A DNA stretch of 64,000 bases from Craspedostauros australis (Eukaryota > Bacillariophyta > Bacillariophyceae > Mastogloiales > Achnanthaceae), in contig JAMXDE010000041.1 in NCBI GenBank assembly GCA_026770025.1, positions 186,001 through 250,000 on the forward strand, written 5' to 3'. Positions 54,645 through 64,000 of this stretch are shown piece by piece. Each line of letters starts with the position of its first letter. Positions within the stretch are counted from its first letter, which is position 1. The notes under the pieces are model-generated. The model did not search any database and was not told where the DNA came from. It saw only the letters and a program-made list of their open reading frames with translations. The position numbers and the translations under genes were made by a program.

Positions 54645-56492
54645 TCATCCATCATCCGATGGGCTCCATTGCACGGCATTCTCTCCCGCGCTGTATCCCG
54701 TTGCAAAGTCCATCAAGAACGAATATCCGTCGGAACAGCCCGTCGCATCCATGGCGCTGCCACACACGAACAGGCCAGGACACACCTTGCTCTCCATGTT
54801 GTTGAAGTTGATTTCGGACAAGCGGATTCCACCCATCGTGCTCCGTCCGGCACCACCAGCACCAGGACCAGCATTGTGCGTCACCCCAGTGGTAGACGGC
54901 GGTGACAGGTCCAGCTGCAATCGACATCCCACCATCATATCCGCCAACGCCCGTATCTTCTTGGGAGACAGATTGCCCCACTTCGCGTTCGGATTGCAAA
55001 GGCTTGACGCCAGTCCGTTCCACACCACCGATGGTACGCACGCAGTTTGCGTCACGGCAAACGATTCCGTCTCCCAATCGTACTCGTCGTAGTTGATTTT
55101 GCGATAGATCAATGGACAGGGTGTATCCATCACGGGTTGCTTGGGATGATCCAGGCGGTATTGCCACAACTCCGATTCCACTCGTTCCACCGCACTGAGT
55201 TCTGGACAAAAGTGAACGTAGAGCTCTGCGTGGGTGGATTGGTGTGCGTCCTCCTTGCCAAGTTGATCGTGCAGCTCCTGCGCCGCGAAGGATGTGAGGC
55301 GTTGCACAGCCTCGCCGGTCAACATGACAACAGACATGGGATGCTCGTCGTCGTCATCATCATCAATGTTGCCATCGTCGTCACCGTCGTCACCGCTGTT
55401 ATCGCTATCGCCATCCCTCTCGTATGGTACAACGACAAAGGTCAACGATCCCTCTTGTTTGAATGTCCTCGGTCGTTTCTGTCCTGCAATCTGCACCTTC
55501 AACGTCAGCCGCACAAATGGCATGGTGCAGTCAACGGATTGGAAAGAGTCGATGTCATCCAATATGGCAGTCGTCTGATTCTCTGCATTCAGTACCAACG
55601 GATAGCCGCAAGGGATTGGTTCCACGATGCTGTGCCCCAGACTGCAAGCCAACTGCAAACCGGAATGAGAGCTACCAGTGGCAAGCACCACGGCATACGC
55701 TCGGATAGAATCGTGCGGTTCCTCTCCAATCTGAAGGATGAAGTCGCCATCATCGAGTTGATCTATTGCGATCACTTTCGAATTTGTGAGTACCTGGAGT
55801 TTAGTGGACGTGTCACCATCCTCCACATCCTCGGTGCTGCCATCGGCATTATCGGCGCTGGCGTCCAGCATGTCGGCCAACGCATCGGCCAGAGGTTGCG
55901 TTGATGCACCGAAGGAGGATTCTGGATTATCCTCCTCCTGTTGTCGTGAACGGACGATAGTCACACCATGTTGCGTCGGTGTCTCCAACACAACACCAGG
56001 CACATATTCTGTCAACCATTCCTGCTGCTGTCGTGGACTCCATGTCTTCGTTAGCAACCCCGCAAGCTCCCGTCGACCACGCGGGAATCCTTCCTTGAGT
56101 ACTTCCGACACCTTCCTCAGAGGATCTCGAGAAATCATGCCTTGATCTTGGTTGGACCTCAGATCGCGAAGGATCGTTTCAGTTGACTCCAACAAAGCGA
56201 TCCGTGTGCCTGCGGAGGTTGGTGCATTGCGCAACGCTCCAATGGCAGCAAGCGTCCCACTGGTGCCGCCACCGATGATCGCAAGATCTACATGTTGCCG
56301 GGAGAGGGGTGCTGATTGCGCCGTTGTCGCTGTCGGTGTTATCGTCGTTGCAGTTGTTGGCCTTGGTGTCGGAGTGCTGGACAATGCCTCCGCAGATGGG
56401 TGGACGAGCAGCAACAGAGGGAGAAGCGGCAACAGAAGTGATGTTCGTATCCATATTGCCACAGTTCTGAAGACGCAGACATGGAATACCAT
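54645..56492 (-). CDS. HI0933-like FAD-dependent oxidoreductase
   Basis: 615 residues, start at 56492. A hydrophobic N-terminus (SLLLPLLPLLLLVHPSAEA, 18-36) looks like a signal or organelle-targeting sequence. The FAD-binding Rossmann motif IIGGGTSG is at 72-79, with a following acidic end LLEST. A second nucleotide-site segment is YAVVLATGSSHSG. The C-terminal signature of the HI0933/YhiN group starts at 553 (MGGIRLSEI, MESKVCPGLFVCGSAMD, then DGYSFLMDFATGYSAG). The family are flavoproteins of mostly unknown substrate. A long Asp/Gly-rich insertion sits in the middle (DSDNSGDDGDDDGN). The usual GGYN near the C-terminus is DGYS here. The frame has no interruption, and a TGACGT cluster lies upstream. 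Confidence 0.88.
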   Translation of the reverse strand: MVFHVCVFRTVAIWIRTSLLLPLLPLLLLVHPSAEALSSTPTPRPTTATTITPTATTAQSAPLSRQHVDLAIIGGGTSGTLAAIGALRNAPTSAGTRIALLESTETILRDLRSNQDQGMISRDPLRKVSEVLKEGFPRGRRELAGLLTKTWSPRQQQEWLTEYVPGVVLETPTQHGVTIVRSRQQEEDNPESSFGASTQPLADALADMLDASADNADGSTEDVEDGDTSTKLQVLTNSKVIAIDQLDDGDFILQIGEEPHDSIRAYAVVLATGSSHSGLQLACSLGHSIVEPIPCGYPLVLNAENQTTAILDDIDSFQSVDCTMPFVRLTLKVQIAGQKRPRTFKQEGSLTFVVVPYERDGDSDNSGDDGDDDGNIDDDDDDEHPMSVVMLTGEAVQRLTSFAAQELHDQLGKEDAHQSTHAELYVHFCPELSAVERVESELWQYRLDHPKQPVMDTPCPLIYRKINYDEYDWETESFAVTQTACVPSVVWNGLASSLCNPNAKWGNLSPKKIRALADMMVGCRLQLDLSPPSTTGVTHNAGPGAGGAGRSTMGGIRLSEINFNNMESKVCPGLFVCGSAMDATGCSDGYSFLMDFATGYSAGENAVQWSPSDDG

Positions 56493-56524
56493 GATGGTAG
56501 ATGATAGGACAGTGGTGCTGTTGC

Positions 56525-56600
56525 TTGACGCTCTGTGAATGAATGTAATGCATGGACATGGATGATGTGACGTGATATGACGTGATATCCCTAATGACGT
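56525..56600 (-). promoter_or_regulatory. TGACGT/TGACGC cluster upstream of the flavoprotein gene
   Basis: TGACGC at 56525 and TGACGT at 56568-56573, 56578-56583 and 56595-56600 lie 33 to 108 bp upstream of the start codon of the minus-strand gene. Two more TGACGT (57283-57288, 57293-57298) lie beyond the inserted MITE-like element. TGACGT and TGACGC are the CO2/cAMP-response motifs described from Phaeodactylum carbonic anhydrase promoters. Whether they act here is inference. Confidence 0.35.
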
Positions 56601-57279
56601 TTTGCTTGCGTCCGGACACTTTCTCTACGTAGCATGCGTCCGGACGCAAATGTAAGGTCGCCGAAAATACCACTTGTACTACTTAAGTCCCATGTTTCTC
56701 CACGATGTCCCGTGTTGCAGAAAAAAAAAACGGATTTCGCTCCGAAACCCGAAAATGGGCTGTTTTTTTTTTCTGACTCCTTCGAGTAACGCATTTATTT
56801 GGCGATTTCAAAAAAAAAAACCTCGCGATGCAACACGGCGTCATTGGTCATGTCTCAGGGGTTCCTTTCCGTGCGCCTGTCTTGCTTTTCTGACGTCATG
56901 GGATCTGAGGTAATGATTTTTTACTTTTTGATTTCGATGTCATCCACCACGCTCCTGACAACAACACCAAAATCCTGGCAAGGGTGTAACACAACAAGGA
57001 GGGTGGAGCACGAATCATGATTATTGTTTGTTCAATTACCGCAACTGTAGCGATTATTATCGATGTAAGACATGAGTCATGTCGTGAGTCGAGATGGCCA
57101 GCGAAAAAGGGTTTGAAAAAAAAAACGGCTTCTCGTAAAGCGTATTTGGGCTAGTCCTTTGAGTCGCCGATTGCGTCCGGACGCAAATTGGCCCAATTTG
57201 CGTGGGGACGCAAACTGCACCTCCAATTTGCGTCCGGACGCAAGGTACGTAGGCCAGTACCAGGCCAAAATCATTAGGG
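56589..57279. mobile_element. MITE-like element with CCCTAATGA ends and TTGCGTCCGGACGCAA palindromes
   Basis: The ends are CCCTAATGA (56589) and TCATTAGGG (57279), with ATAT on both outer sides (56585-56588 and 57280-57283) as a possible target duplication. Near both ends lie copies of the palindrome TTGCGTCCGGACGCAA, full or partial, at 56606, 56635, 57171, 57198 (variant) and 57228. Inside are three A or T runs of about ten bases. No transposase frame is present, so it is non-autonomous. The superfamily is not clear from the ends. Confidence 0.6.
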
Positions 57280-57283
57280 ATAT

Positions 57284-58967
57284 GACGTGATGTGACGTTC
57301 GCAGAATGACACATCGTTGTTGTTGTTGTTGGATCTTTGTGAAACAAGCAACGACTGGTTGGTGTTCGATTTGTGTTTGGAAACTTTGGGATCACGTTTA
57401 TTTTCAGTATTGTCATTATTGCCGCAGGTTTCAGAACATCAACTTGGAACAGACAGACAATCGATTTGACCATCGCAAAGGTGCAAAGCAAGCAGACAGT
57501 CAAGATAGACAGACATTCAATGAGACAGATGCTCATGATTCAGCCAAATTCACCTGCTCCGCCTTCTCCACCAACCCTCTCTCTCTCACACACTTGCCTG
57601 CGTACTTGTACCCAGATTGTGACATGGTGACATCGTGTCATTTTCAATCTCCTCCGTGGTGCTCGAAAGCTCATCTTATTGCATCGTGAAATGACTGACT
57701 GGTACCCGACCGAGAGATGGATGATTTGCACTCGCCATGTGCTCTGTCTACAATTCCTTCATGATACTACATCTTACTGTGCGCTGGGAACTAAAGTACG
57801 ACGACTTGTGTCACAACTTGCATGGAGGGCATGGCACCCATGATCCAATGCGCATGTGTGCCGTCACCGTAATGACCGACAGGTGGGCAAGCACTCTGCG
57901 TTGCAGATTCCACGAGACAGACAACTGTTGTTGCTTCCGTTGTCTTGGTGCCTTTGTCTCTGTCTCTGTCTCTATCTGTGTCTCTATCTGTGTCTCTATC
58001 TGTGTCTGTGTCTGTGTCTCCATCGCTCTCGATGATGTTGTTGTTGTTGTTGGAATGAGCAAAAGAATGGATCAGAGTGGGATGGAGCAGACTAGAGTAG
58101 AGCAGAGTGGCGCAGGAGGATTGTGTCAGGAATCGGATGTTGTGAAACACTGGATTGCCGCACCTCCTGTTGGATCTTGGTGAGCACCAACATGTGAGGT
58201 GCGTCACGAAGCGAGGATTGTTCTGTGGCGTGTTGCGGATGTCAAGCGTGAACTGAATGATGATGACCATGCGGTCAATGCAGTCATCCAGATCGCATGT
58301 GAATGTCGCAAGGGACAGAGATGCACGGTACATGACATACGCCCATGGGAACAAGCGAATACTGCACGGATGTCACACCGAACAAAAACAGAGAAGTCGG
58401 AATGTTGCATGACAGTGAGGAACGCCAATAAACGCAAACCACGAAGCTGCGTTGTGCGTTTTTCGGACCCCATTCCGGCGATGTGTGTCTCATCCCACCC
58501 GCAATCTCTTCACGTGAGCCAAAACCACCCACCTCTTGAGTCACTCGCGTCGATTCACACCCAATCTTTCGCTCCACAATCAAACCGCTACAACAACTGT
58601 TCTATTACAGACACAGGCACGATACTCATTCACACACAAACGCTCTACTCGGTGCTATTGCACAAGCGATTGTGGATGCGAAATACCCTTTGCTGCTGCA
58701 GTCTACGGAATACCGGGGAGTGACTATTCACAGATGTATGAGTATGGTACACGCACATACTTGCACACGCAGTTGGAACGATAGTCATACACGCGATCGC
58801 ATCAGTGCATCTCTTCTTCTGCGAGGGAAATCAAGATCAAGACCCTCTTGGCTCATCCTCAACCTCTCACAAAATCTCAATCCAAACAATAGGATCGATC
58901 AACAACAACAACAACAACAACAACCAACGAACCATCAACGAACCATCAACGCACTATCAACGCCAAC
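57284..58967. other. intergenic, with a CTGTCT-type microsatellite
   Basis: No convincing gene. A pyrimidine-purine microsatellite of CTGTGTCT and CTATCTGTGT units covers 57954-58020. The last 70 bp before 58968 are a CAA-rich leader (run of CAACAA at about 58901-58922) of the next gene. Confidence 0.5.
57954..58020. repeat. CTGTCT/CTATCTGTGT microsatellite
   Basis: Irregular array of six- to twelve-base units. On the minus strand it gives an Asp/Thr/Arg repeat (DTDRDTDRD) in a longer open frame that I do not accept as a gene. Confidence 0.9.
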
Positions 58968-59915
58968 ATGAAGTTCTCCTTCTTCACATCCGCCACCATC
59001 TTTGCCGCGGCATTCCTACCAGCTGCACTTGCCAACAAAGACGCAACACACCTCAACCTCGGCCAGCTCGATGCCGATGCCGATGCTGAGATCAAGTCCG
59101 TTATCGAAAACATGGTGGATATCCACGTCGTCGAGCCTCGCATTCCGATCACAGCCTCGACCTCGGACCGTGAGGACGAAGGTGACGAGCACCGCCAACG
59201 TGGGCTCCTCAGAGGCCATCATGGGCATGTGGATGCCAATCATGATGAGCGTCTGCTCGTCGAAGAAAACCAAGAGAATTGCGATGCTGAAACAGGGAGT
59301 GATCTCCGCGTGACAGTCTCAACAGACGCCAACGGTCGCGGGTTCGATGGGAAGATCCAAGAAAGAACCGAAAACGGGGTTGGTGACCTCATCTTTGCGC
59401 AGAAGGGCGGACAACCCGGGTCCACCTTCGATTACAACGAATGCCTCGATGCTGACAAATGCTACAAGCTCACGTTCGTCGATACTGGCAAAGACGGATC
59501 CTATTCCGACGCCTATGGATTCGACGTCGTGAACAACGGCTTCACCATGATGAGCGCGCGTGACAGCACGCCCAAGCTCCGCGGCGAAACCATCGTCTAC
59601 GTGGGCAAGTGCGAAACGGTCACCTTCAACGTGGTCGGAGGTCGGATGGCAATGAGGCACTGGCTCAGGGCCCTCTTTGTGGAGCAGGGACCCGATCCTA
59701 TCATTGTGCTCAATCGCAGGATCAACAACGGAGAGACATTTTCCCAGAACTTTGAGATCGACGTAAGCCGTTGCTACCATGCCATGGTGCAGCACTATCC
59801 AGGAAGAAGGGTGCTCGCCAGCGCGTCCATCGTTCAGGGCGGCTCCGTTTCGAGTTTCGGTACCGCCTTGCGCCGCATGAGTCAACAGATCGAGGTGGGA
59901 AACTGTCCCACGTAG
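58968..59915 (+). CDS. secreted protein with one WGDG-like module
   Basis: 315 residues. A signal peptide (MKFSFFTSATIFAAAFLPAALA) and an acidic propeptide-like part with HRQRGLLRGHHGH (compare GQRRALRRGGD in the proteases) precede a module at about 111-215. The module has VTVSTDANGRGFDGKI, a cysteine in NECLDADKCYKLTF and a DTGKDGSYSDAYGF core. Spacing matches the C-terminal modules of the proteases at 20267 and 26315 (RCLLNDKCYNLRI, EWGDGM). A second half of about 100 residues is unrecognised. The CAA-rich leader also resembles that of the protease genes. It is probably an extracellular binding protein of the same secreted family, without a catalytic domain. Confidence 0.8.
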   Translation: MKFSFFTSATIFAAAFLPAALANKDATHLNLGQLDADADAEIKSVIENMVDIHVVEPRIPITASTSDREDEGDEHRQRGLLRGHHGHVDANHDERLLVEENQENCDAETGSDLRVTVSTDANGRGFDGKIQERTENGVGDLIFAQKGGQPGSTFDYNECLDADKCYKLTFVDTGKDGSYSDAYGFDVVNNGFTMMSARDSTPKLRGETIVYVGKCETVTFNVVGGRMAMRHWLRALFVEQGPDPIIVLNRRINNGETFSQNFEIDVSRCYHAMVQHYPGRRVLASASIVQGGSVSSFGTALRRMSQQIEVGNCPT

Positions 59916-61129
59916 GTCCCATCTGTTGACTACGCGGCCGACTGATCTGAATAGAATCGCTAGAAGCAGCCCCAAGACAAAAGAGAGGCAACGGCAGTCA
60001 CAAAGAGTGGTTCGCAACACTAAATTGCCATGCACTGTATTGAGATACTATACTAATAGAATAGAACAGAATACAAATGCAAATACAATCATCACGGAGA
60101 CTCGTCTTCCTCGTGGTCGCAATGGAAGTAGAGTAGTCGTACATGAGCGTCGCACCCATCAAGACTCAGCTCTCCGTAGAGAGAGTAGGGTGTGTCAATT
60201 GCTTTCTTCCAATCATTCACTGTGTAATGGTGCATCTTCCACCTGCAAGGCATGGTAGTTTGCGTGGCCCTTGACCTTCCATGCGAGCATGTCATTTGTC
60301 AAGGAATTGGAAACAATCAGACCGGATCAGAGGATACAAGTCGAAGCTGGAAAGGAGAGAAGAGAAGAGAGGAATGGATAGTTGTTTCATTTGACTATTC
60401 TTTGTGTCTCTTGGTTGTTGATTAGTACATGTGTCTGTGACGCGAACTTCGTGACCCACTTCGCTGCGAGAGTGTCACATGCAGCCGCTCTACATCTGTT
60501 GTAGTAGCCAGAGCGAATCGATTGTCTCGTTGTTGTTCCAAGTTAACGTCTTCAAACGTTTCCTCAACGTTCACATGTCAACACGACCCGTTTGCCCTGT
60601 GTGTCCTCCAATGTCACGCCAATTAAGGCGCATAGCCGTTATTTGAAAACGATGAGAAGAACTGACCATGGCGAAAACTGCGGCGAGTGATGGAGAATCG
60701 TGTGAATGTGTTGTTGAGCAAGGAGCACATCGGGAAGTGTGTGAAGTGTTCCTCTTCGATACTGTCACTACAGTTAGTGTTGGGATGGTTGGCTTCGCCG
60801 CTACTATACACTCAGCCACGATTATATTTGCCAGCATACCTGCCCATTGAGACTCTGTTGACGTCGGAGCGTGCCTTGCGCTGGATCAGAACGGATTGTC
60901 GATTGAAAGTTGAGGCTGAATTGGTGGTCCAGTTTGTGGTGAAGTTGGTGGTTCAATTGGAGACAAAGCAGCAAAAGATCGTGCCAGGAAGCGCTGCGAG
61001 AGAAGAAGCGTTCGGCCTTTGATTGCTTCAGTGGTGGCCATCGTCCACATCATCCACATCATAGAACAAAGAGCACAGCTCAACACGCAGCTCAACACAG
61101 AACAGAATATAGAACATAGAGCGGACAGC
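59916..61129. other. intergenic, no confident gene
   Basis: A frame at 60687-61022 (111 codons, LLSKEHIGKCVKCSSSILSL) is open on the plus strand, but has no recognised domain and could be part of the leader of the next gene. Nothing else is supported. The leader just before 61130 is AACACAGAACAGAATATAG-rich. Confidence 0.4.
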
Positions 61130-64000
61130 ATGAGACGATTCCGCGGCTCATCGCAATCCACGACAGCCTCGGAAAGCCGAAAGAGCCGTCTGAGGCAGGA
61201 GCATGATCAGAAGGAGGCTTCGACGCAGAAGCACCCCCTGAGTCTGTCGGAGCGCCGGCGGCTGACGAAGGAGCGTCGCGTGCAGCGTCCAGCAGACGCG
61301 GCTCCTGCGGCCTCGCATGCCCAGCCATCGTCGTCGACGCAGCTGCTTTCGAGCGGACAGAGCAGGGGCAGTCGGTCGTCGCACAGATTGTCGCCATCCA
61401 GCAATGCTGCGACGTCTGCGACTGGGACTCCGTCGTCCGTTGCTTCCAAGATATCTCGCTTTGAAAGGAACAGTTCTGCTGCTTCTGCCGCTGCTCCCGC
61501 CTCTGCGGGCGAATCGTCGCCAACGCGGGCAGCCTCCATCAATGCGAGAGCGATGGACAAGCGACAGCGCATGAAGCAGGTGCGCAATGCCGGCAGGAAC
61601 GCGGCGTCCGCATCACCTCGCGTCTCGGTTGGCAGCACGTCCGCCGCGGCGTCCACCGTGGGAAGCTCCGCCACAACTGCGATCGCGGGTTCGCGGCAAT
61701 CGTCAGTACCCACACGGCAGGAGCGCATCTCGGCGAGGAAGTCATGGAAGCGTCCCTTCGGCGGGCGCAGCAAGCACAGCAGCACCAACAACAATCACAA
61801 CGATGCCACCCTGTCGCCTGTGCCGGCCGCGAACCGGGAGATGGCGGAATCGTACAACAGCCCGACGGCAACGGCATCGAACGGCCAGAATGCGCACCAC
61901 GCAACGACGGCCAACAGCATGCACACCGCATCGCCGCAATCCCAGGCAGGCACGGAGGTCCACAGCGCCAGCGAGAGCAACTACACGGCAGAAACTCACG
62001 GCCGCGATCCGACCGTCTCCGATGATGATGCGACGCTCACGTCGGTGCGAGGGATCATGACACGCTCCAGCAACCACAGCAACAACAGCAACCGCAGCAA
62101 GAAGAGTTCCGGCAGTCAACAGCGTCCCGAATCGTCGAATCAGCAACGTGCCGAACAGTTTCCCAAAGGCAGCGGTCCCAACAAGCGTTTTGGTCTGCAA
62201 CCGCGGGCGAGCTTCAAACATTCCAACAACAGCAACAACAACAACAACAGCAGCAACAACATGTACGCGTCCGATGGCAACAATGGCAACCTGCCGCAGC
62301 TGAAACGAAGGAACGTCCCACGTCACGAATGGTACGGCGAAGAGAAGTCCGAAAAGGCCTACAACGGCTATCAGCAACAGCACAACGCCAACATGTCCAG
62401 CTCCAATTCCATGGGAAGTCGCGTCATGCGGACGGGATCCTACAGCACCTTCGAAGCCAGCGACGGCATGCAGTCCATGGAGGGCCCATCGTCCGTCAAG
62501 TACGCCCATCATCCCGACAACATGGACCACAGCGGCAACAACAATCACAACCATCATCACAACCATCACAACCATCATCAGCAACATTATCAATACCAGA
62601 ATCCTTATCAAGGCAGTGGCAGCGTGCGCGGGCGCAACGGCCCCTGGCAGGATGATGACGATCGCACCTTTGATTACGGCGACCGCGATGAGAGATTGGA
62701 ACGCGGCGACGATGACGAATGGACCTACGGCACGAGCGAATCGCGTCCACCGCGCTACGATGGCAAACGTGCCAACGTCATCCGCGCATCGGCGACGGTC
62801 GCCTCGGCCAAAGGCAGCATCGCGGATTCCAAGCCGCAGGACGACGCCGCGTCGCAATCACCGGCCGAAGACGACGGCAACTTGAACAAGTCGATGGATA
62901 CGCCCATGGCGCTGGCGGGGTTGGGCGTGGCCAGCGTCGCCACGGTCGGTACCATCATCATGCTGGGGCCGGTGGGTATGGTGATCGGCGCGGCGGCGGT
63001 CGGTGCCGGTGTCGTGGCAACGCAAATGCCGGAGGAAGAACGTCAGAAGCTGCAGAGGAAGGCGCAGAAGAAGATCAACGAGATTCATGACAAGGCCGTC
63101 GATGCCAGCGAACGGCTCGGCACGAGCTGCTCGGCGCGGTACCAAGAATCGGGCATGGCGGAGCACTTCGATCCGTGCTTTCCCATCAAGGAGTCGCCGT
63201 CCAACGGAGGATCCATCGTGCATGCCGAGCAGCAGCAAAATACGCAGAAGCAGCACCCGATGTCGGCGTCGAATGGCAACAGCGTCAACGGCAACCAGCA
63301 GAATTATCACAACGGCAATCATCATCACAACGGTTCGCCGTCATCGCCGGAGCAGGTGCTGCCGGGCCCGTCGCATCCCACCACGACGCTCGACGACGGC
63401 AACGGGGAAGGTGCCGACACCGCATCCCTGCCATTCCATCTGCGATTCCGCAACCGCAAGGTGGCCTGCCTGCGCAATGTCCGCATCACGCCCGTCGGTC
63501 AGATCCACAGTCTAGATCCCAGCGTGCAACCCGAAAAGTGGCTCGATGTCCTGGCCAGCGCCCACACGTCGTTGGACAACAAAATCGAGGCCATGGAGGA
63601 GATCGCCATCCTCGCCAAGGACAGGCGCCTGTCGCGTTTCTTTCTCAATGAAGGCATCCTGGATTTCTTTCTGTTTCATATCAAGCTGCATCAGGACAAG
63701 CTGCAAGCGCCCCAGAATGGATGGGCCAATGCCGAGATCACGGCGCGCGATCGCAATGCCACGCAACTGGCCGCGCGCTGCTGCATGACGCTGGGCAAAT
63801 CGCACTGCGCCGCTGAGCACACGGTGGGAGAGCTGGAGCTCATGAGCATGTACGAGAATGCCGTCGTGCCGGAAGAACGGCAGCTGGCGCAGATGCTCGT
63901 CGAGATTCCGTATCACGTGCGCGTCACGAAGACCAATGATCCCACCATCGTGGAACCCAGCAAGGAAGTGTTTACGTTGAAGCAACTGGCGTTGGCGCAG
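61130..64000 (+). CDS. large Ser/Asn/His-rich protein with armadillo-like C-terminal part, runs off the right edge
   Basis: From the ATG at 61130 the frame is open without a stop to the last base, 957 codons. The N-terminal 590 residues are low complexity: basic and Ser-rich first, then Asn/His-rich runs (HNHHHNHHNHHQQH). A hydrophobic Gly/Ala/Val stretch at about 593-628 (LAGLGVASVATVGTIIMLGP, MVIGAAAVGAGVV) could be a membrane hairpin. A Lys-rich helix follows (PEEERQKLQRKAQKKINEI). From about 779 a folded, helical region begins (KVACLRNVRITPVGQ, AMEEIAILAKDRRLSRFFL, AARCCMTLGKSHC) that looks like armadillo or HEAT-type repeats. The start was chosen because it is the first ATG of the open frame. 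The 3' end lies outside the window, and function is unknown. Confidence 0.8.
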   Translation, partial: MRRFRGSSQSTTASESRKSRLRQEHDQKEASTQKHPLSLSERRRLTKERRVQRPADAAPAASHAQPSSSTQLLSSGQSRGSRSSHRLSPSSNAATSATGTPSSVASKISRFERNSSAASAAAPASAGESSPTRAASINARAMDKRQRMKQVRNAGRNAASASPRVSVGSTSAAASTVGSSATTAIAGSRQSSVPTRQERISARKSWKRPFGGRSKHSSTNNNHNDATLSPVPAANREMAESYNSPTATASNGQNAHHATTANSMHTASPQSQAGTEVHSASESNYTAETHGRDPTVSDDDATLTSVRGIMTRSSNHSNNSNRSKKSSGSQQRPESSNQQRAEQFPKGSGPNKRFGLQPRASFKHSNNSNNNNNSSNNMYASDGNNGNLPQLKRRNVPRHEWYGEEKSEKAYNGYQQQHNANMSSSNSMGSRVMRTGSYSTFEASDGMQSMEGPSSVKYAHHPDNMDHSGNNNHNHHHNHHNHHQQHYQYQNPYQGSGSVRGRNGPWQDDDDRTFDYGDRDERLERGDDDEWTYGTSESRPPRYDGKRANVIRASATVASAKGSIADSKPQDDAASQSPAEDDGNLNKSMDTPMALAGLGVASVATVGTIIMLGPVGMVIGAAAVGAGVVATQMPEEERQKLQRKAQKKINEIHDKAVDASERLGTSCSARYQESGMAEHFDPCFPIKESPSNGGSIVHAEQQQNTQKQHPMSASNGNSVNGNQQNYHNGNHHHNGSPSSPEQVLPGPSHPTTTLDDGNGEGADTASLPFHLRFRNRKVACLRNVRITPVGQIHSLDPSVQPEKWLDVLASAHTSLDNKIEAMEEIAILAKDRRLSRFFLNEGILDFFLFHIKLHQDKLQAPQNGWANAEITARDRNATQLAARCCMTLGKSHCAAEHTVGELELMSMYENAVVPEERQLAQMLVEIPYHVRVTKTNDPTIVEPSKEVFTLKQLALAQ

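Noticed and set aside
55047-55904. 285-codon plus-strand frame
   Set aside because: Antisense shadow of the HI0933-like flavoprotein gene.
56720-57125. Runs of about ten A or T taken as SINE or processed-transcript tails
   Set aside because: They lie inside a MITE-like element with inverted ends and have no adjacent RNA-gene-like body or target duplication of their own.
57791-58354. 187-codon minus-strand frame across the microsatellite
   Set aside because: Held open by the repeat. The flanking text does not look like protein.
61742-62857. 371-codon minus-strand frame with hydrophobic text
   Set aside because: Antisense to the long plus-strand frame from 61130; its Val/Ile richness comes from the His/Asn-rich sense codons.
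1-64000. Search by eye for tRNA, rRNA and riboswitch genes
   Set aside because: No cloverleaf or conserved RNA core was recognised. Reading by eye cannot exclude intron-bearing tRNAs or other small RNAs.

Overview
The window looks like nuclear DNA of a diatom, most likely a pennate one. I infer this from the kind of genes present: leucine-rich-repeat proteins with a long acidic N-terminus and one internal membrane span, Ty1/copia elements with a DSHADT protease motif, a few short GT-AG introns, and many low-complexity Ser/Asn-rich proteins. The species cannot be fixed from the sequence alone.

Left part (1-15.1 kb). A Ty1/copia element enters from the left edge and ends near 5593. It abuts the 3' part of an LRR gene (5594-6285), so it appears to have inserted into that gene. 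At 6803-10422 lies a 3.6-kb DNA transposon with long inverted ends filled with a GACCGGACA minisatellite and a decayed DDE transposase. A complete three-exon LRR membrane-protein gene (10993-15105), close paralogue of the broken one, follows.

Middle part (15.1-30.3 kb). After about 4.7 kb without a convincing gene comes a tandem duplication of a convergent gene pair: a secreted trypsin-like protease with two C-terminal WGDG modules (plus strand) and a small acidic, Pro-rich single-span membrane protein (minus strand). Unit 1 is about 19.8-24.6 kb, unit 2 about 25.8-30.3 kb. The membrane-protein gene carries seven 60-bp repeats in unit 1 and one in unit 2. The 3' halves of the two protease genes are much more alike than the 5' halves, which suggests gene conversion.

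Nested retroelements (30.75-43.74 kb). One copia element (B, 175-bp LTRs) contains a second, related one (A, 294-bp LTRs) inserted between its pol gene and its 3' LTR. Both lie on the minus strand, look whole, have visually identical LTR pairs, 4-bp target duplications, the same PBS-side and polypurine-side motifs, LTR ends that are not TG..CA, and a chromodomain-like segment between integrase and reverse transcriptase.

Right part (43.7-64 kb). Host genes: a methyltransferase-like gene with an in-frame TAG, a 983-residue Ser/Arg-rich protein, an unresolved gene with a clear coding tail (54.1-54.4 kb), an HI0933-like flavoprotein with a TGACGT cluster in its promoter and a MITE-like element just upstream, a secreted single-WGDG-module protein, and a 957-codon uninterrupted reading frame that runs off the right edge.
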